Of a stretch of 64,000 nucleotides of DNA, positions 26,485 to 35,587 are shown in pieces. The position numbers and the translations under genes were made by a program. The stretch covers positions 1-64,000 of IMG/VR virus record IMGVR_UViG_3300025012_000956; one strand, given 5' to 3'. Every line of letters begins with the position of its first letter. Positions within the stretch are counted from its first letter, which is position 1. The notes below the pieces were generated by a model, which saw only the letters and a list, made by a program, of their open reading frames with translations, searched no databases and was not told the origin of the DNA. The stretch comes from a virus.

Positions 26485-27105
26485 TGTGACTATATGACTC
26501 CTAATGCCCAGGCAGCGTTGAGAAATTTAATGGAAACTTATAGTAGACATACTAGATTTATCTTAACTGCTAATTATTATAATAGAATCTATGAACCTAT
26601 AATTTCTAGGTGTACAGTTTTTGAAATGGGACAAATGCCAAAACCGGATATGGCAAACAGAGTTGCAAACATTTTAGATATAGAAAAGGTAATATATAAA
26701 CCTGAGGATGTGGTTTTATTGATAAACTCTTTTTATCCGGATATGAGACAAATATTAAATGTAACCCAAAGATCAATTACAAATTGGAAACTTGAGGTAA
26801 ATAGTAATGAGATATTAGAATCAGATTATAGGTTGAAAATAATAGATATACTAAAAGATAAAAAGTTATTAAGTGAAACTAAATTTGCGAATATTAGAAA
26901 ATTAATAGCAAATCATCAGATAAAACAATTCACAGATGTGTATAGAATAATGTATGAAAATATAGATGATATTGCAAAAAATGTTTCAGATGTAATCTTA
27001 ATAATTGCAGAACAACAATATCAAGAATCATTTGTGATAGATAAGGAGATCTCCTTTATTGCATGTGTCGTGCGTATATTAAATAGTAATGATATGGAAA
27101 GATAA
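26362..27105 (+). CDS. 44: C-intein plus clamp loader large subunit C-extein
   Basis: This encodes 247 residues from GTG 26362. Residues 1-41 are the C-intein ending GEMGTILTHN. The extein begins CDYMTPNAQAALRNLME, completing Walker B (LDE/CDYMT). It continues RFILTANYYNRIYEPIISRC (sensor 1 and SRC Arg-finger motif) and the C-terminal collar domain. +1 residue is Cys, the only such case among the five inteins. Confidence 0.87.
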   Translation: MNKIKIKSIKNYTQPTHLYDLHVSSNHNFFIGEMGTILTHNCDYMTPNAQAALRNLMETYSRHTRFILTANYYNRIYEPIISRCTVFEMGQMPKPDMANRVANILDIEKVIYKPEDVVLLINSFYPDMRQILNVTQRSITNWKLEVNSNEILESDYRLKIIDILKDKKLLSETKFANIRKLIANHQIKQFTDVYRIMYENIDDIAKNVSDVILIIAEQQYQESFVIDKEISFIACVVRILNSNDMER

Positions 27106-27364
27106 TGTTTATTAAAAATGCCAGAAATTTTAAATATGATTATCTATGTCCTATATGTGGCGGAGATTTGATGTATTTAAGAGAATTAAATTTATGAGAA
27201 TATTCGATGGTAATTCTGTATTTGAATGTTCTAATAATAGAGAGCATAGATTTTGGAAAAATAGCAGAGAAGAACATGGTATTTTACATCTAAATAAGCA
27301 TGCTACACAGTTTCTGTTCCATTCTGATAAAGATTATGTTTGGAATGAAAGTGTGAGGGCGTGA
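27105..27364 (+). pseudogene. zinc-ribbon-like small protein, frame-interrupted
   Basis: ATG 27105 overlaps the gene 44 stop and reads a CPICGGDL zinc-like pair, then stops at 27195. One frame lower the sequence continues FDGNSVFECSNNREHRFWKN to 27364. A one-base loss near 27185 would explain it. Joined, it would be about 86 residues with a Cys-x2-Cys and a further Cys. No function assigned. Confidence 0.4.
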
Positions 27365-27370
27365 GAATAA

Positions 27371-27601
27371 ATGGCGATATATGACTTTGTTTGTAATAAT
27401 TGCGGATCAGAAAGATTTGATGTACACACTGATTGGCAAACTGCACACTTTAATATGCCTAAATGTTCGATTTGTAAAATAGGGACATTAGTACCTAAGT
27501 TTCCAAGATCAACAACATTTAAATTGGTGGGTGACAATTGGAGTAAAGACGAATACGGAATTAAACCAATAAAACAGGAGAAAAATAATGAATGGAAATA
27601 A
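27371..27601 (+). CDS. FmdB-like zinc-ribbon protein
   Basis: This encodes 76 residues. The start MAIYDFVCNNCGSERFD and the later PKCSICKIGTLV give two Cys-x2-Cys pairs in the spacing of the FmdB/CxxC-CxxC putative regulator family. Many phages carry such proteins. The exact role is unknown. It overlaps the next gene by 14 bases. Confidence 0.65.
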   Translation: MAIYDFVCNNCGSERFDVHTDWQTAHFNMPKCSICKIGTLVPKFPRSTTFKLVGDNWSKDEYGIKPIKQEKNNEWK

Positions 27602-27845
27602 CAATCTAGGGAGAGACTTAAAATTAAATGTAGACTTAAGGACTGTTCCTAATTTAACATGTGAGTCATGTGGCAATGGTTTTTTTAAAACGGTTTTCGT
27701 TTTGAAGAGACTGTCTCCACTCATTACAGGACAACCAAAACCGGTAATAGTTCCAACTGAATTATTTGCATGTGAAAAGTGCGGTCATGTTAATGATGAA
27801 ATTAATCCATTCCGTGTAATAGAAGATGAAAAGCCAAAAGTCTAA
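27588..27845 (+). CDS. small zinc-ribbon phage protein
   Basis: This encodes 85 residues, with a strong GGAG site. Cys pairs CESCGNGFF and CEKCGHVNDE bracket a hydrophobic segment (PVIVPTELFA), a zinc-ribbon layout frequent in T4-like marine phages near the clamp loader genes. Function unknown. Confidence 0.6.
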   Translation: MNGNNNLGRDLKLNVDLRTVPNLTCESCGNGFFKTVFVLKRLSPLITGQPKPVIVPTELFACEKCGHVNDEINPFRVIEDEKPKV

Positions 27846-28236
27846 ACAGTTTTTCGATCATCTAAATCATTTGATGAAAATTCAGTCTAAGAATTACTGG
27901 TCTACGTTGTCTGAGGAGGAAAGAAAAACCTGGAGTACTTTTATGATTAATCGGTATTTATCTATGGACTACAATTTAATAGAGATTGTAGATATATTTC
28001 AAAAGTATACCCCACAACTATCTAACGAAATGGTTTATAGATTATATGCTGGCATTGTACCAAAGTCTAATAAATTTCTGAGGTATATCAAAAGAGATTC
28101 TAAAGATAAAATAGATAAAGATAATATAGAAAAAATTTCAATATATTATGGGTGTTCGCTGTCAGAAGCAGAACAATATTGTGAAATATTAACAAAAGAA
28201 GAAATTAAACAAATAACTAAAATGTTTGGAGGATAA
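27826..28236 (+). CDS. 62: clamp loader small subunit, gp62-like
   Basis: This encodes 136 residues. Pattern of marine T4-like gp62: FMINRYLSMDYNLIEIVD, then MVYRLYAGIVPKSNKFLRYIK, then IYYGCSLSEAEQYCEILTKEEI, ending MFGG. With gp44 it would form the clamp loader. The position a short way after gene 44 supports this. Shorter than T4 gp62 (187) but like the marine versions. Confidence 0.75.
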   Translation: MKSQKSKQFFDHLNHLMKIQSKNYWSTLSEEERKTWSTFMINRYLSMDYNLIEIVDIFQKYTPQLSNEMVYRLYAGIVPKSNKFLRYIKRDSKDKIDKDNIEKISIYYGCSLSEAEQYCEILTKEEIKQITKMFGG

Positions 28237-28237
28237 A

Positions 28238-28995
28238 ATGAGTGATGAAAAAACGAACAGTGGTAAATCAAACTTTATTAAAAAGTGGTTAATTAAGAAA
28301 TTTAATCTAACATTAAAGGGTGATACTTGTCAAGGAATTGCACCAAACATATCAGATTTTTCTTTAAATGATCGATATGTTTTTGACTTTAGAGCGGGTT
28401 ATTGGAGAGGAGAGTCTATTGGTATTAATCAAACACCTATGGCCGCGGGCAACACATCAGAGTATACTGGGCAAAAAACTATTAAAAAAATATTTGTTAA
28501 GCCTGTTGATGTTTTAAAAGAATTAGAGGAAAAACCTAGATTTTTTGAAACTGATAATTTAGAAGAAAAAATAGCAATGATGAATGATAGAAGAGAATTG
28601 ATAAAAGAATCATATTCTAGAAGAGAATTAGATGGTTTGGTCATGTGTCTAGAGAACAGAAAAAATATGACAGAGCATTTTTTGGTCAATTTACTACTAC
28701 TACTTTAGAAAAAATAAACAATCTATTAGAAACGTATGAATTAATAATGCAGTCTGCAGATTTATTTATTCTAGATTTTCCTAAAGAAGCAATAGATACA
28801 ATGAAATTATATAAAGATAAGGTAAAAGAATTATTAGATAAAGATGCTATTTTTTATGTTATAGCCACTAATAGTTCTTTTTCAAGTGTTACTAGTAAAA
28901 GAGATCCAATATTACTTGCACAGTCTCCATTTGGATTTTACTATGATATTTTAGGTGCGTGGGATGAAGAAATGTTAGTATTATCAAAATTATAA
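28238..28995 (+). pseudogene. hypothetical protein with an A-run frame change
   Basis: ATG 28238 is preferred because TGGAGGAT precedes it. The first frame runs to 28708; from about 28660 the second frame (to 28995) carries the better protein (KKYDRAFFGQFTTTTLEKI and onward). One more A in the run at 28660-28665 joins them to about 252 residues. No domain recognised. Its place among replication genes suggests a phage core or accessory protein. Confidence 0.5.
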
Positions 28996-29007
28996 GAGGA
29001 AAGTTAT

Positions 29008-29535
29008 ATGGGAAACAATTTATTTTTTACAAAGGTTAGAGATGTAAAATCACCTACACGTGGAACACCAGGCAGTGCCGGCATCGATTTCTATGTCCCA
29101 AAGTTTACTGAAAGTTTTATAACGGATCTTGTTAATAAAAATCCAGGTTATTATCACAGGCCAACTATTAATGGAATTGTTATGCATCCTCATGATAGAA
29201 TTTTAATTCCATCTGGAATTTGCGTTAGCATACCCCATGGGTATACTTTAATAGGTCACAATAAAAGTGGGGTAGCAAGTAAAAAAGGATTGGATATATT
29301 AGCAAGCGTTATTGACGAAGACTATCAATCTGAAATTCATTTAAATGTAGTAAATACGGGATTAACAATTCAGGATATACTTGAAGATGATAAGTTGCTT
29401 CAGTATATTTTAATTCCAGTTGTAATATCGGAAATATTGGAAATTCCTACATTGGAGGAATTATATCCTGTAAAAACAGATCGTGGAGTCGGTGGGTTTG
29501 GTTCGACGGATGAAAGAGATGAAAGAATTGTTTAA
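29008..29535 (+). CDS. dut: trimeric dUTPase
   Basis: This encodes 175 residues. It hydrolyses dUTP to dUMP and pyrophosphate. The five motifs are visible: SAGIDFYVP (1), NKSGVASKKG (2), VIDEDYQSEIHL (3), LQYILIPV (4) and RGVGGFGSTD (5). Extra segments lie between motifs 1-2 and 4-5 compared with the usual 150 residues. It opens the nucleotide and DNA-modification block, with an AGAGGAAAG ribosome binding site. Confidence 0.88.
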   Translation: MGNNLFFTKVRDVKSPTRGTPGSAGIDFYVPKFTESFITDLVNKNPGYYHRPTINGIVMHPHDRILIPSGICVSIPHGYTLIGHNKSGVASKKGLDILASVIDEDYQSEIHLNVVNTGLTIQDILEDDKLLQYILIPVVISEILEIPTLEELYPVKTDRGVGGFGSTDERDERIV

Positions 29536-30707
29536 TGAGATGGGCAACTATCATACCGTTAATAGGTGGACAATCAATAGGAACATACCAATTTCTAAAG
29601 GAGGAACCAGAGGTTATTGCTTCCTTTAGACAATTTAAAAATAACGAAAGGTATTTAAAGCAGTATTGGCCATCATTTAATTATAAGATACTTGACAAAA
29701 CTAATATTAATTTGAAATTAAAGAATATCGATTTTATAAATACTTTGTGTCCATGTGCAGGGTTATCAGAATTAAATAGTGGGAAAGACTCAGAGTTAGC
29801 TCGTGGAGTCGAAGCATTACAAAACAATTGGATGTATTTAACTGCAGAATATGTTCTGCAAAATGTTAAACCCAAGGTGTTTTATGGTGAGAATACAGAT
29901 AACTTATTTTCAGGCAAAATAGGATCAGAGATATCTGATAGGTTATATAAAATTGCTGTAGATAATGGTTATTCATTTTCGATGTTAAGAACAGATGCGA
30001 GATTTCACGGGCTTCCTCAGAAAAGAATTCGTACATTTTATTTTTTCTGGAATTCTAAACGAGCTCCTAGTATTCCTATTAATAGTTTAACCACCAATGA
30101 AGATTTAGGAATGTTTTTAGGAGAAGATTATTTAATAAATGAACAATTAAATAAGGCAACTGATAGATTAGTTAACAATATATATTATAAATATGTTATA
30201 AAAGAATTTGGTCAAGATTATAGATCTTTATATTCAGGAATTCCATTGACACTGATGGAGTTGATTGTTAAAAACAATAAGCTACTAGATTTTGAAATAT
30301 TTGTCAAAGATATTATGGACCAAAAAGTTTTATTGAAAATAGAAAAACATAAAAATAAGTTAGGTTATTGGGATGACTCACCAATAATAGTAAAAGATTA
30401 TACAAACTCGGCGACAAGTAGAAATATAAATACAATCCACCCTACAGAAGAAAGAATTTTAACCTTAGGTGAATGGATAAAAATTATGGGAATGCCACCA
30501 CAATTTCTAACATATTTATCAGATAGAAGAACTTCATACTTACACTTATTTCAAAATGTTCCAGTAGATGTTGCTAGAGATGTTGCTAGATATGTCGTAC
30601 AGTTTATAAATGGGGATTTAAGTTTTGCTAATACTGATTATGTTAAGCAAGACTGGGTTACCACAAAATTTGAAGATATAGGTAAATTTAAACATTCGTT
30701 TTTTTAA
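29535..30707 (+). CDS. C5-cytosine DNA methyltransferase-like protein
   Basis: This encodes 390 residues. Motif IV is CPCAGLSE (Pro-Cys), motif VI GENTDNL, motif VIII GLPQKRIRTFYF. The region LTLGEWIKIMGMP and the closing NVPVDVARDVARYV match motifs IX-X. Motif I (IPLIGGQSIGTYQF) departs from the usual FxGxG. The family transfers methyl to cytosine C5. The catalytic Cys is present. Start overlaps the dUTPase stop. Confidence 0.75.
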   Translation: MRWATIIPLIGGQSIGTYQFLKEEPEVIASFRQFKNNERYLKQYWPSFNYKILDKTNINLKLKNIDFINTLCPCAGLSELNSGKDSELARGVEALQNNWMYLTAEYVLQNVKPKVFYGENTDNLFSGKIGSEISDRLYKIAVDNGYSFSMLRTDARFHGLPQKRIRTFYFFWNSKRAPSIPINSLTTNEDLGMFLGEDYLINEQLNKATDRLVNNIYYKYVIKEFGQDYRSLYSGIPLTLMELIVKNNKLLDFEIFVKDIMDQKVLLKIEKHKNKLGYWDDSPIIVKDYTNSATSRNINTIHPTEERILTLGEWIKIMGMPPQFLTYLSDRRTSYLHLFQNVPVDVARDVARYVVQFINGDLSFANTDYVKQDWVTTKFEDIGKFKHSFF

Positions 30708-30717
30708 GAGGTATAAT

Positions 30718-31269
30718 ATGGAACCAAAAGTAATTGTGCTTGAAGGTCCGGATTCCGGAGGTAAAAGTACCCAAGCAAAAATGTTATTAAAATATTTATT
30801 AGATAAACCAACCTATGTAATTCATTTTTCTAATATATCTGGAATCACTTCAGAGCAATCAAGAGAATATAGTTATAAGTTATATAATGATGCATTTGTA
30901 ATGATGCAAGAAGCATATTCTAATAACAGAAATTTAATATTTGACAGGTGTCATATCGGTGAGTATGTATATTCTCCAATATATAGAGATTATTCAGGAG
31001 ATTTTATATTTGAAATAGAGAATAAATTTAAAAATAAAAACTTTTTTAAAAACGTATATCTATTTTTATTTGAAGATTTAATAGAAAATCTTATAAAGAG
31101 AGATGATGGTCATTCATTTTCTACTGAACCGGATGTTAAGATTAGGGAATTAAAACTGTTTAAAGAAGCATTTGAAAAATCTCACATTCATCATAAGTTT
31201 ATAGTGAATATATTTAATTCTCCTAAAGAAGAGGTTAATGATTTTATTGTTAAAGCATTAGGAATTTAA
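30718..31269 (+). CDS. deoxynucleoside monophosphate kinase, thymidylate-kinase fold
   Basis: This encodes 183 residues. P-loop VLEGPDSGGKSTQA, DR-type motif NLIFDRCHIGEYVYSPIYR and a lid-like RDDGHSF segment. Thymidylate kinases are close in size and motifs. Given the neighbouring hydroxymethylase-like enzyme, the substrate may be hydroxymethyl-dCMP as for T4 gp1. That is inference. Confidence 0.72.
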   Translation: MEPKVIVLEGPDSGGKSTQAKMLLKYLLDKPTYVIHFSNISGITSEQSREYSYKLYNDAFVMMQEAYSNNRNLIFDRCHIGEYVYSPIYRDYSGDFIFEIENKFKNKNFFKNVYLFLFEDLIENLIKRDDGHSFSTEPDVKIRELKLFKEAFEKSHIHHKFIVNIFNSPKEEVNDFIVKALGI

Positions 31270-32027
31270 TGTTAGAAGAAACATTACTTCCTTTTATTAT
31301 ACCAACGTTCAATTTAAATGAACTTAAAGATGAATATTGGGAATTAATCGGTATACATAAATTTAAATATACATTACCTCAGAATTTTATAGATATGAGT
31401 GGTATAATGTTTCCCGGATTTAAATTTTCTAGTAAAGAAGCAGCTAAATTTTATGATGAAACTGTTTTAGACTTTGTAGTAAATGAATTAAAAGCATTTA
31501 CAACTCCTAGAGGGAATTTAAGTAAAGAAAATAATATAATAATGATAGGTCAAAGACCAGGTCATTTTGGTGCACATTTAAGTAAAGCAGAATCTGCTTG
31601 GTTGTTGGGTCCATCGAGTAAAATGTTGGTTAATTTATGTAAAGAATTAAAAATATATCCATATTTTACAAACTTTTATCATTCGCACTATGTAGATCCA
31701 GATAGAGCTTGGTATAATATCTATAAGGAATTAGTTGGTATATTTACTTTATACAAAAATTTTTATAATAAATCCGATTTTAGAATCGTTTTCTTAGGTA
31801 ACTATAGTGAATATGATGAATTGAAAATAGAGTTAGAAAAGCTTACAGACTTAAAATTACAATTTATTAAAATTTGGCATCCTGCATACTTGCTAAGAAA
31901 CAGTAATCCTAATTTATTTAGTCAGTGGGTAACTAGTTTAGGAAGACAGTTAGTAAAAGAAGAAATTCCAGGTTATTATTTAGACCATAAATTTAAAGGT
32001 AAATACAAATATGATAAAATTATCTGA
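31269..32027 (+). CDS. uracil-DNA-glycosylase-superfamily protein
   Basis: This encodes 252 residues. IGQRPGHFGAHLSK resembles the family 4 GxxPG active-site motif, and KIWHPAYLLR is close to the HPAYLLR leucine-loop motif of family 4 glycosylases. The Cys ligands of family 4 are not obvious. It could be a base-excision enzyme or a member with a changed role in modified-base metabolism. Confidence 0.6.
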   Translation: MLEETLLPFIIPTFNLNELKDEYWELIGIHKFKYTLPQNFIDMSGIMFPGFKFSSKEAAKFYDETVLDFVVNELKAFTTPRGNLSKENNIIMIGQRPGHFGAHLSKAESAWLLGPSSKMLVNLCKELKIYPYFTNFYHSHYVDPDRAWYNIYKELVGIFTLYKNFYNKSDFRIVFLGNYSEYDELKIELEKLTDLKLQFIKIWHPAYLLRNSNPNLFSQWVTSLGRQLVKEEIPGYYLDHKFKGKYKYDKII

Positions 32028-32625
32028 TATTATTAATTATTTAATTCAACAGAATAATTTTAATTCTTATTTAGAAATAGGAGTATCAACTGGAGTTTGT
32101 TTCGGTGCAGTAAATTGTAAATTTAAAGATGTCGTAGATCCTGTTAAACAAACGTCTGATGTTAATTATAATATGACGTCCGATGCGTTTTTCAAAGTGG
32201 TCGACCCTAATAAAAAATATGATGTAATATTAATTGATGGGTTGCACACCACAGAACAGGTATTAAAAGATTATAATCATTCATTATCTCACCTATCAGA
32301 AACTGGATATATTTTACTGGATGATACTTGTCCGTATGATGAATCTTGGGTAATCCCAGAAGGAAATCCTGGTGGCTGGTGTGGTACTATATATAAGTTT
32401 ATGATCGATCTTGCGTATAATAACTGTGATATTAATTATAATACGGTTTTTGTACCCCATGGACATACAATAATAACAAGAGGAAAACGAGAACCCTTGT
32501 ATCTTCAATATTCTGATGATTGGTCATTCTTTGATAGATATAGATCTGTTATATTAAACTTAATTTCAGAAGAAGATTTTTATATGATGTACATGAAAAA
32601 ACAAAATGAAACTAGCAGTTATTAA
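32011..32625 (+). CDS. class I SAM methyltransferase-like protein
   Basis: This encodes 204 residues. YLEIGVSTGVCFGAV is the SAM-binding motif I, KYDVILIDGLHTTEQVLKDY motif IV with an Asp-Gly-x-His typical of the Methyltransf_24 type, and GYILLDDTCPYD follows. Acceptor unknown. It overlaps the glycosylase-like gene by 17 bases and the glucosyltransferase gene by 20. Confidence 0.7.
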   Translation: MIKLSDIINYLIQQNNFNSYLEIGVSTGVCFGAVNCKFKDVVDPVKQTSDVNYNMTSDAFFKVVDPNKKYDVILIDGLHTTEQVLKDYNHSLSHLSETGYILLDDTCPYDESWVIPEGNPGGWCGTIYKFMIDLAYNNCDINYNTVFVPHGHTIITRGKREPLYLQYSDDWSFFDRYRSVILNLISEEDFYMMYMKKQNETSSY

Positions 32626-33727
32626 ATTTGGTGGCAGAATGAATGCCAATGCAGATGGTGCAGTTGGTGGTGAGGTAATGGCTGCGATTGATCTATTAGT
32701 TAGAGGTGACAATGAAGTACATTACTATACACATATTAATAATAAAGATGTTGCACTACCAGGTGCACACGGTCAGAATATAGAATATTTTGGCAATGAT
32801 ACTAGTTTTGATGCATTAATAGTAATAAATGGTAATATAAATTATTATGGTGGTGCTGAACCGGAACTCGAGATGAAAAATTTAAGATTGCTCAATTCTT
32901 TTCCGGGAAAAGTTTTCTATATAATGTTTGATCCTATGCTACCACTTCGACAACATTGGAAAGGTGTAAGTAATAAGCAAGAAAAATATAAGTGGAATAA
33001 TAAATATTCTAAAGAAGAAATAGAAATAGTTAGAGATGATATTATTTATATTTCACAGCCGTATGACCTAACAGCAGTTAGAGAAATGTTAGATGGTTTA
33101 GGAGTACCTTATAAGGATGTATTACACTATCCTTTATATAAAATGCATTTAGTATTTTATGATAGGTTACTTAAAATAAAATCGCCATCAGGAGAATATA
33201 GAACTGTAGATTTGACATACGGTGGTACTTTTAGAAATAAAAAACGAGAAGATAAACTTATAAAATTTTATTTTGGGTACCCATGTACTGTCAATGTTGA
33301 GATATTTGGTAAGATTAAGCTATCAGACTTCAATAAGAATAAGATAAAAGGACTGAGAGCACCTTTATTTACTGGACAAATTAAACATAATCTAGTTCGA
33401 CGGAAGATGTCTAGGGCATATGCCACTGTATCAATTGGCGATAAGTGGTATGAAGGTAGAAATCTAGCACAGCGAATTTATGAAAGTATATTATCAAATT
33501 GTATTACATTTATTGATGAAGAATTAGATCCTCAACACGTAGTATATGGAGAAGAATTGCCTAAATTTTATGTTAAAGATAGGGATCAGGTTCTTGAGCA
33601 ACTATTATTAATTAAAATATTTGAGGAAAAATTTGATGAAATACTTGATCAACAATATGATATAGTAAAGATAGATAAACAAGAATTTGTAAACGGATTA
33701 ACTAATCTCATAGGTAATAATTTATGA
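32606..33727 (+). CDS. bgt: DNA beta-glucosyltransferase homologue (T4 BGT-like)
   Basis: This encodes 373 residues (T4 BGT: 351). It would transfer glucose from UDP-glucose to hydroxymethylcytosine in DNA. Long similarity to T4 BGT as remembered: ALIVINGNINYYGG, FYIMFDPMLPLRQHW (Asp as D100), TYGGTFRNKKREDK (Arg pair as R191/R195), RAPLFTGQIKHNLV, SIGDKWYEG and TFIDEELDPQHV (Glu as E272). The catalytic and UDP-binding residues appear kept. Neighbours supply a possible sugar donor and modified base. Confidence 0.82.
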   Translation: MKLAVIKFGGRMNANADGAVGGEVMAAIDLLVRGDNEVHYYTHINNKDVALPGAHGQNIEYFGNDTSFDALIVINGNINYYGGAEPELEMKNLRLLNSFPGKVFYIMFDPMLPLRQHWKGVSNKQEKYKWNNKYSKEEIEIVRDDIIYISQPYDLTAVREMLDGLGVPYKDVLHYPLYKMHLVFYDRLLKIKSPSGEYRTVDLTYGGTFRNKKREDKLIKFYFGYPCTVNVEIFGKIKLSDFNKNKIKGLRAPLFTGQIKHNLVRRKMSRAYATVSIGDKWYEGRNLAQRIYESILSNCITFIDEELDPQHVVYGEELPKFYVKDRDQVLEQLLLIKIFEEKFDEILDQQYDIVKIDKQEFVNGLTNLIGNNL

Positions 33728-33775
33728 CAACGTTGGACTGGGAATTGGTAAAAGAAAAATAACAGATATAGAACT

Positions 33776-35587
33776 ATGATAAAAACAGATAAAATAAAAA
33801 TAGTAATATTTTCAGGTGGGCACGGTGCCTCTAATATTCTAGAAGGATTATATGCGTTAGATAAAACCGGAGAAGCACTTCAGATAACTCAAATTGTCAA
33901 TGGACTAGATGATGGGGCATCAGGTGGAATTGTAAGAAGAGTAATGAATGTACTGTGTCCTGGAGATTTAAGAAAAAATCAATTTAAACATTATTGCCTT
34001 ACTCATAAAGGAAACGTGAATATGGCGATTGTTGAATTTTGTGACAAGCGATATGATTTGACTCTTGGTTCTGAATTACATGATGTGTTAAAACTATTAG
34101 ATATTTGGGATTTTCCAGAAAAATTATTATTTAAAGAATTAGCAACTAAATTCTTTAGTGTAGCGAGTTCTTTTAAAGAAAAATTTAATTTCTTCGGAAT
34201 CAATATCTCAAATATTATATATGCATCTATGATTAATAGTATTGGATATGATGAAACGTTTAAGTATTTTAAGAAGTTCTTTGGGATAAAACATGACGTA
34301 ATGTTGATATCAGAAGATAATTTACAGTTGCGTGCGATCACTAAAGACTGGACACTAATAGAAACAGAAACTCCTGGAATAATAAAACATAATAATAAAG
34401 AAAATTATATTATGGATATATTATTTGAACGATTTAATCCTCTTAGTTCTAAATCTGAACATACGACTGCGTTAGCATCAAAGATAATAATATATTCTGA
34501 AGAAAAAATAAAAGACGCAGATTTAATTATATTTGCACCTGGTACTCAATGGAGTTCTTTAATTCCAACATATGCTACAGTTGGACTAGATGATGTATTG
34601 AAGAAATCTAAGGCTAAAAAGATTTTAATAATGAATAATGATGAAGATGGAGATTCAATAGGAAGAACTGCGGGTGATTTACTAAATAGTATATCAAAAT
34701 ATTTAACATTAGATAATATAAATATATTTATTAATAATCTTGCCAGTGAGCCACTTCAGAATATAGAAAATTTTAAAAATAAAAACAATATAACGATCTA
34801 TATTAAGGTATTAGGTCATGGTTTAGCTAGATCATCTAAAACTGTAGAAGAAATATTTAAGCTATATTATAATTTAACTAAACCTGATTTTATATTCTGT
34901 GATTTTGATGATACTATTTATTCTAGAGATCCAACACACAGTAAGATTTCAGAAGAAAATTTGATTTTATTGGATAAAATTTCTAAAAAAATTCCTACTA
35001 TTATTGTTTCAGGTAATGATTATGAAACTATTCACAGTAAACTAATTAAGAATTTTGGAAGTTCTGGTCTAAATAATATTAAATTTGATATCTGGGCAGA
35101 TGGTGGTTTAGTTAAATATGAACAGGGTATACCCGTTATAAGAACAGCACTTTTGGACAATACTAAAGAAACACTGTCTTATTTACAAGGCGACATACTG
35201 GGTTTACCTAAAGATAAAATATTTCTTAGAGGTGATTGGCCAAAACAAGATATAAAAAATATTACGTGTATAGGAATAAAACCTCTTACGGAATTAGAAA
35301 AAACGTTATTGATAAATATTTTAAATATATTTTTTAAAGAAAATCGCTTTTATAATGTTGCCAAAAGAATAGGTTTAACTGGTATAGATATTATATCTGT
35401 TAATAGTGACAAGAAAAAAGTTTTACATTATTATAATTCATCATATGGAAAAACTACATTGTACATAGGAGATGAATTGAGAGATGGAAATGATGAAAAT
35501 ATTTCTAGTGCATGTAATTTTAAATATAATGTTAAATCACCATATGACACAAATATACTGTTACAACTAATAAATGAGGAATTGTAA
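33776..35587 (+). CDS. CofD/YvcK-like domain fused to phosphomannomutase-like HAD domain
   Basis: This encodes 603 residues. The N-terminal part (about 1-360) has the CofD/YvcK pattern: IFSGGHGASNILEGL, NGLDDGASGGIVRR, CPGDLRKN, IFAPGTQWSSLIPT. The C-terminal part (about 370-603) is a HAD enzyme: FCDFDDTIYS (nucleophile Asp), TIIVSGNDYET, and IGDELRDGNDENI, which matches the GD...GND-x-x-I loop of eukaryote-type phosphomannomutases. YvcK is reported to bind UDP-GlcNAc; CofD makes phosphodiesters. The fusion suggests a sugar-phosphate role, next to a nucleotidyltransferase. Confidence 0.72.
   Translation: MIKTDKIKIVIFSGGHGASNILEGLYALDKTGEALQITQIVNGLDDGASGGIVRRVMNVLCPGDLRKNQFKHYCLTHKGNVNMAIVEFCDKRYDLTLGSELHDVLKLLDIWDFPEKLLFKELATKFFSVASSFKEKFNFFGINISNIIYASMINSIGYDETFKYFKKFFGIKHDVMLISEDNLQLRAITKDWTLIETETPGIIKHNNKENYIMDILFERFNPLSSKSEHTTALASKIIIYSEEKIKDADLIIFAPGTQWSSLIPTYATVGLDDVLKKSKAKKILIMNNDEDGDSIGRTAGDLLNSISKYLTLDNINIFINNLASEPLQNIENFKNKNNITIYIKVLGHGLARSSKTVEEIFKLYYNLTKPDFIFCDFDDTIYSRDPTHSKISEENLILLDKISKKIPTIIVSGNDYETIHSKLIKNFGSSGLNNIKFDIWADGGLVKYEQGIPVIRTALLDNTKETLSYLQGDILGLPKDKIFLRGDWPKQDIKNITCIGIKPLTELEKTLLINILNIFFKENRFYNVAKRIGLTGIDIISVNSDKKKVLHYYNSSYGKTTLYIGDELRDGNDENISSACNFKYNVKSPYDTNILLQLINEEL

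Noticed and set aside
6773-27105. Misassembly as the explanation for the four fractured genes
   Set aside because: All four show the same layout, exact intein ends and endonuclease genes overlapping the C-intein start by 4-26 bases. Chance joins would not give this.
24227-27105. 24911-26365 as part of the clamp loader
   Set aside because: It has its own ribosome binding site and zinc-like and PD-(D/E)XK motifs, with no AAA+ sequence. It lies between the intein halves.
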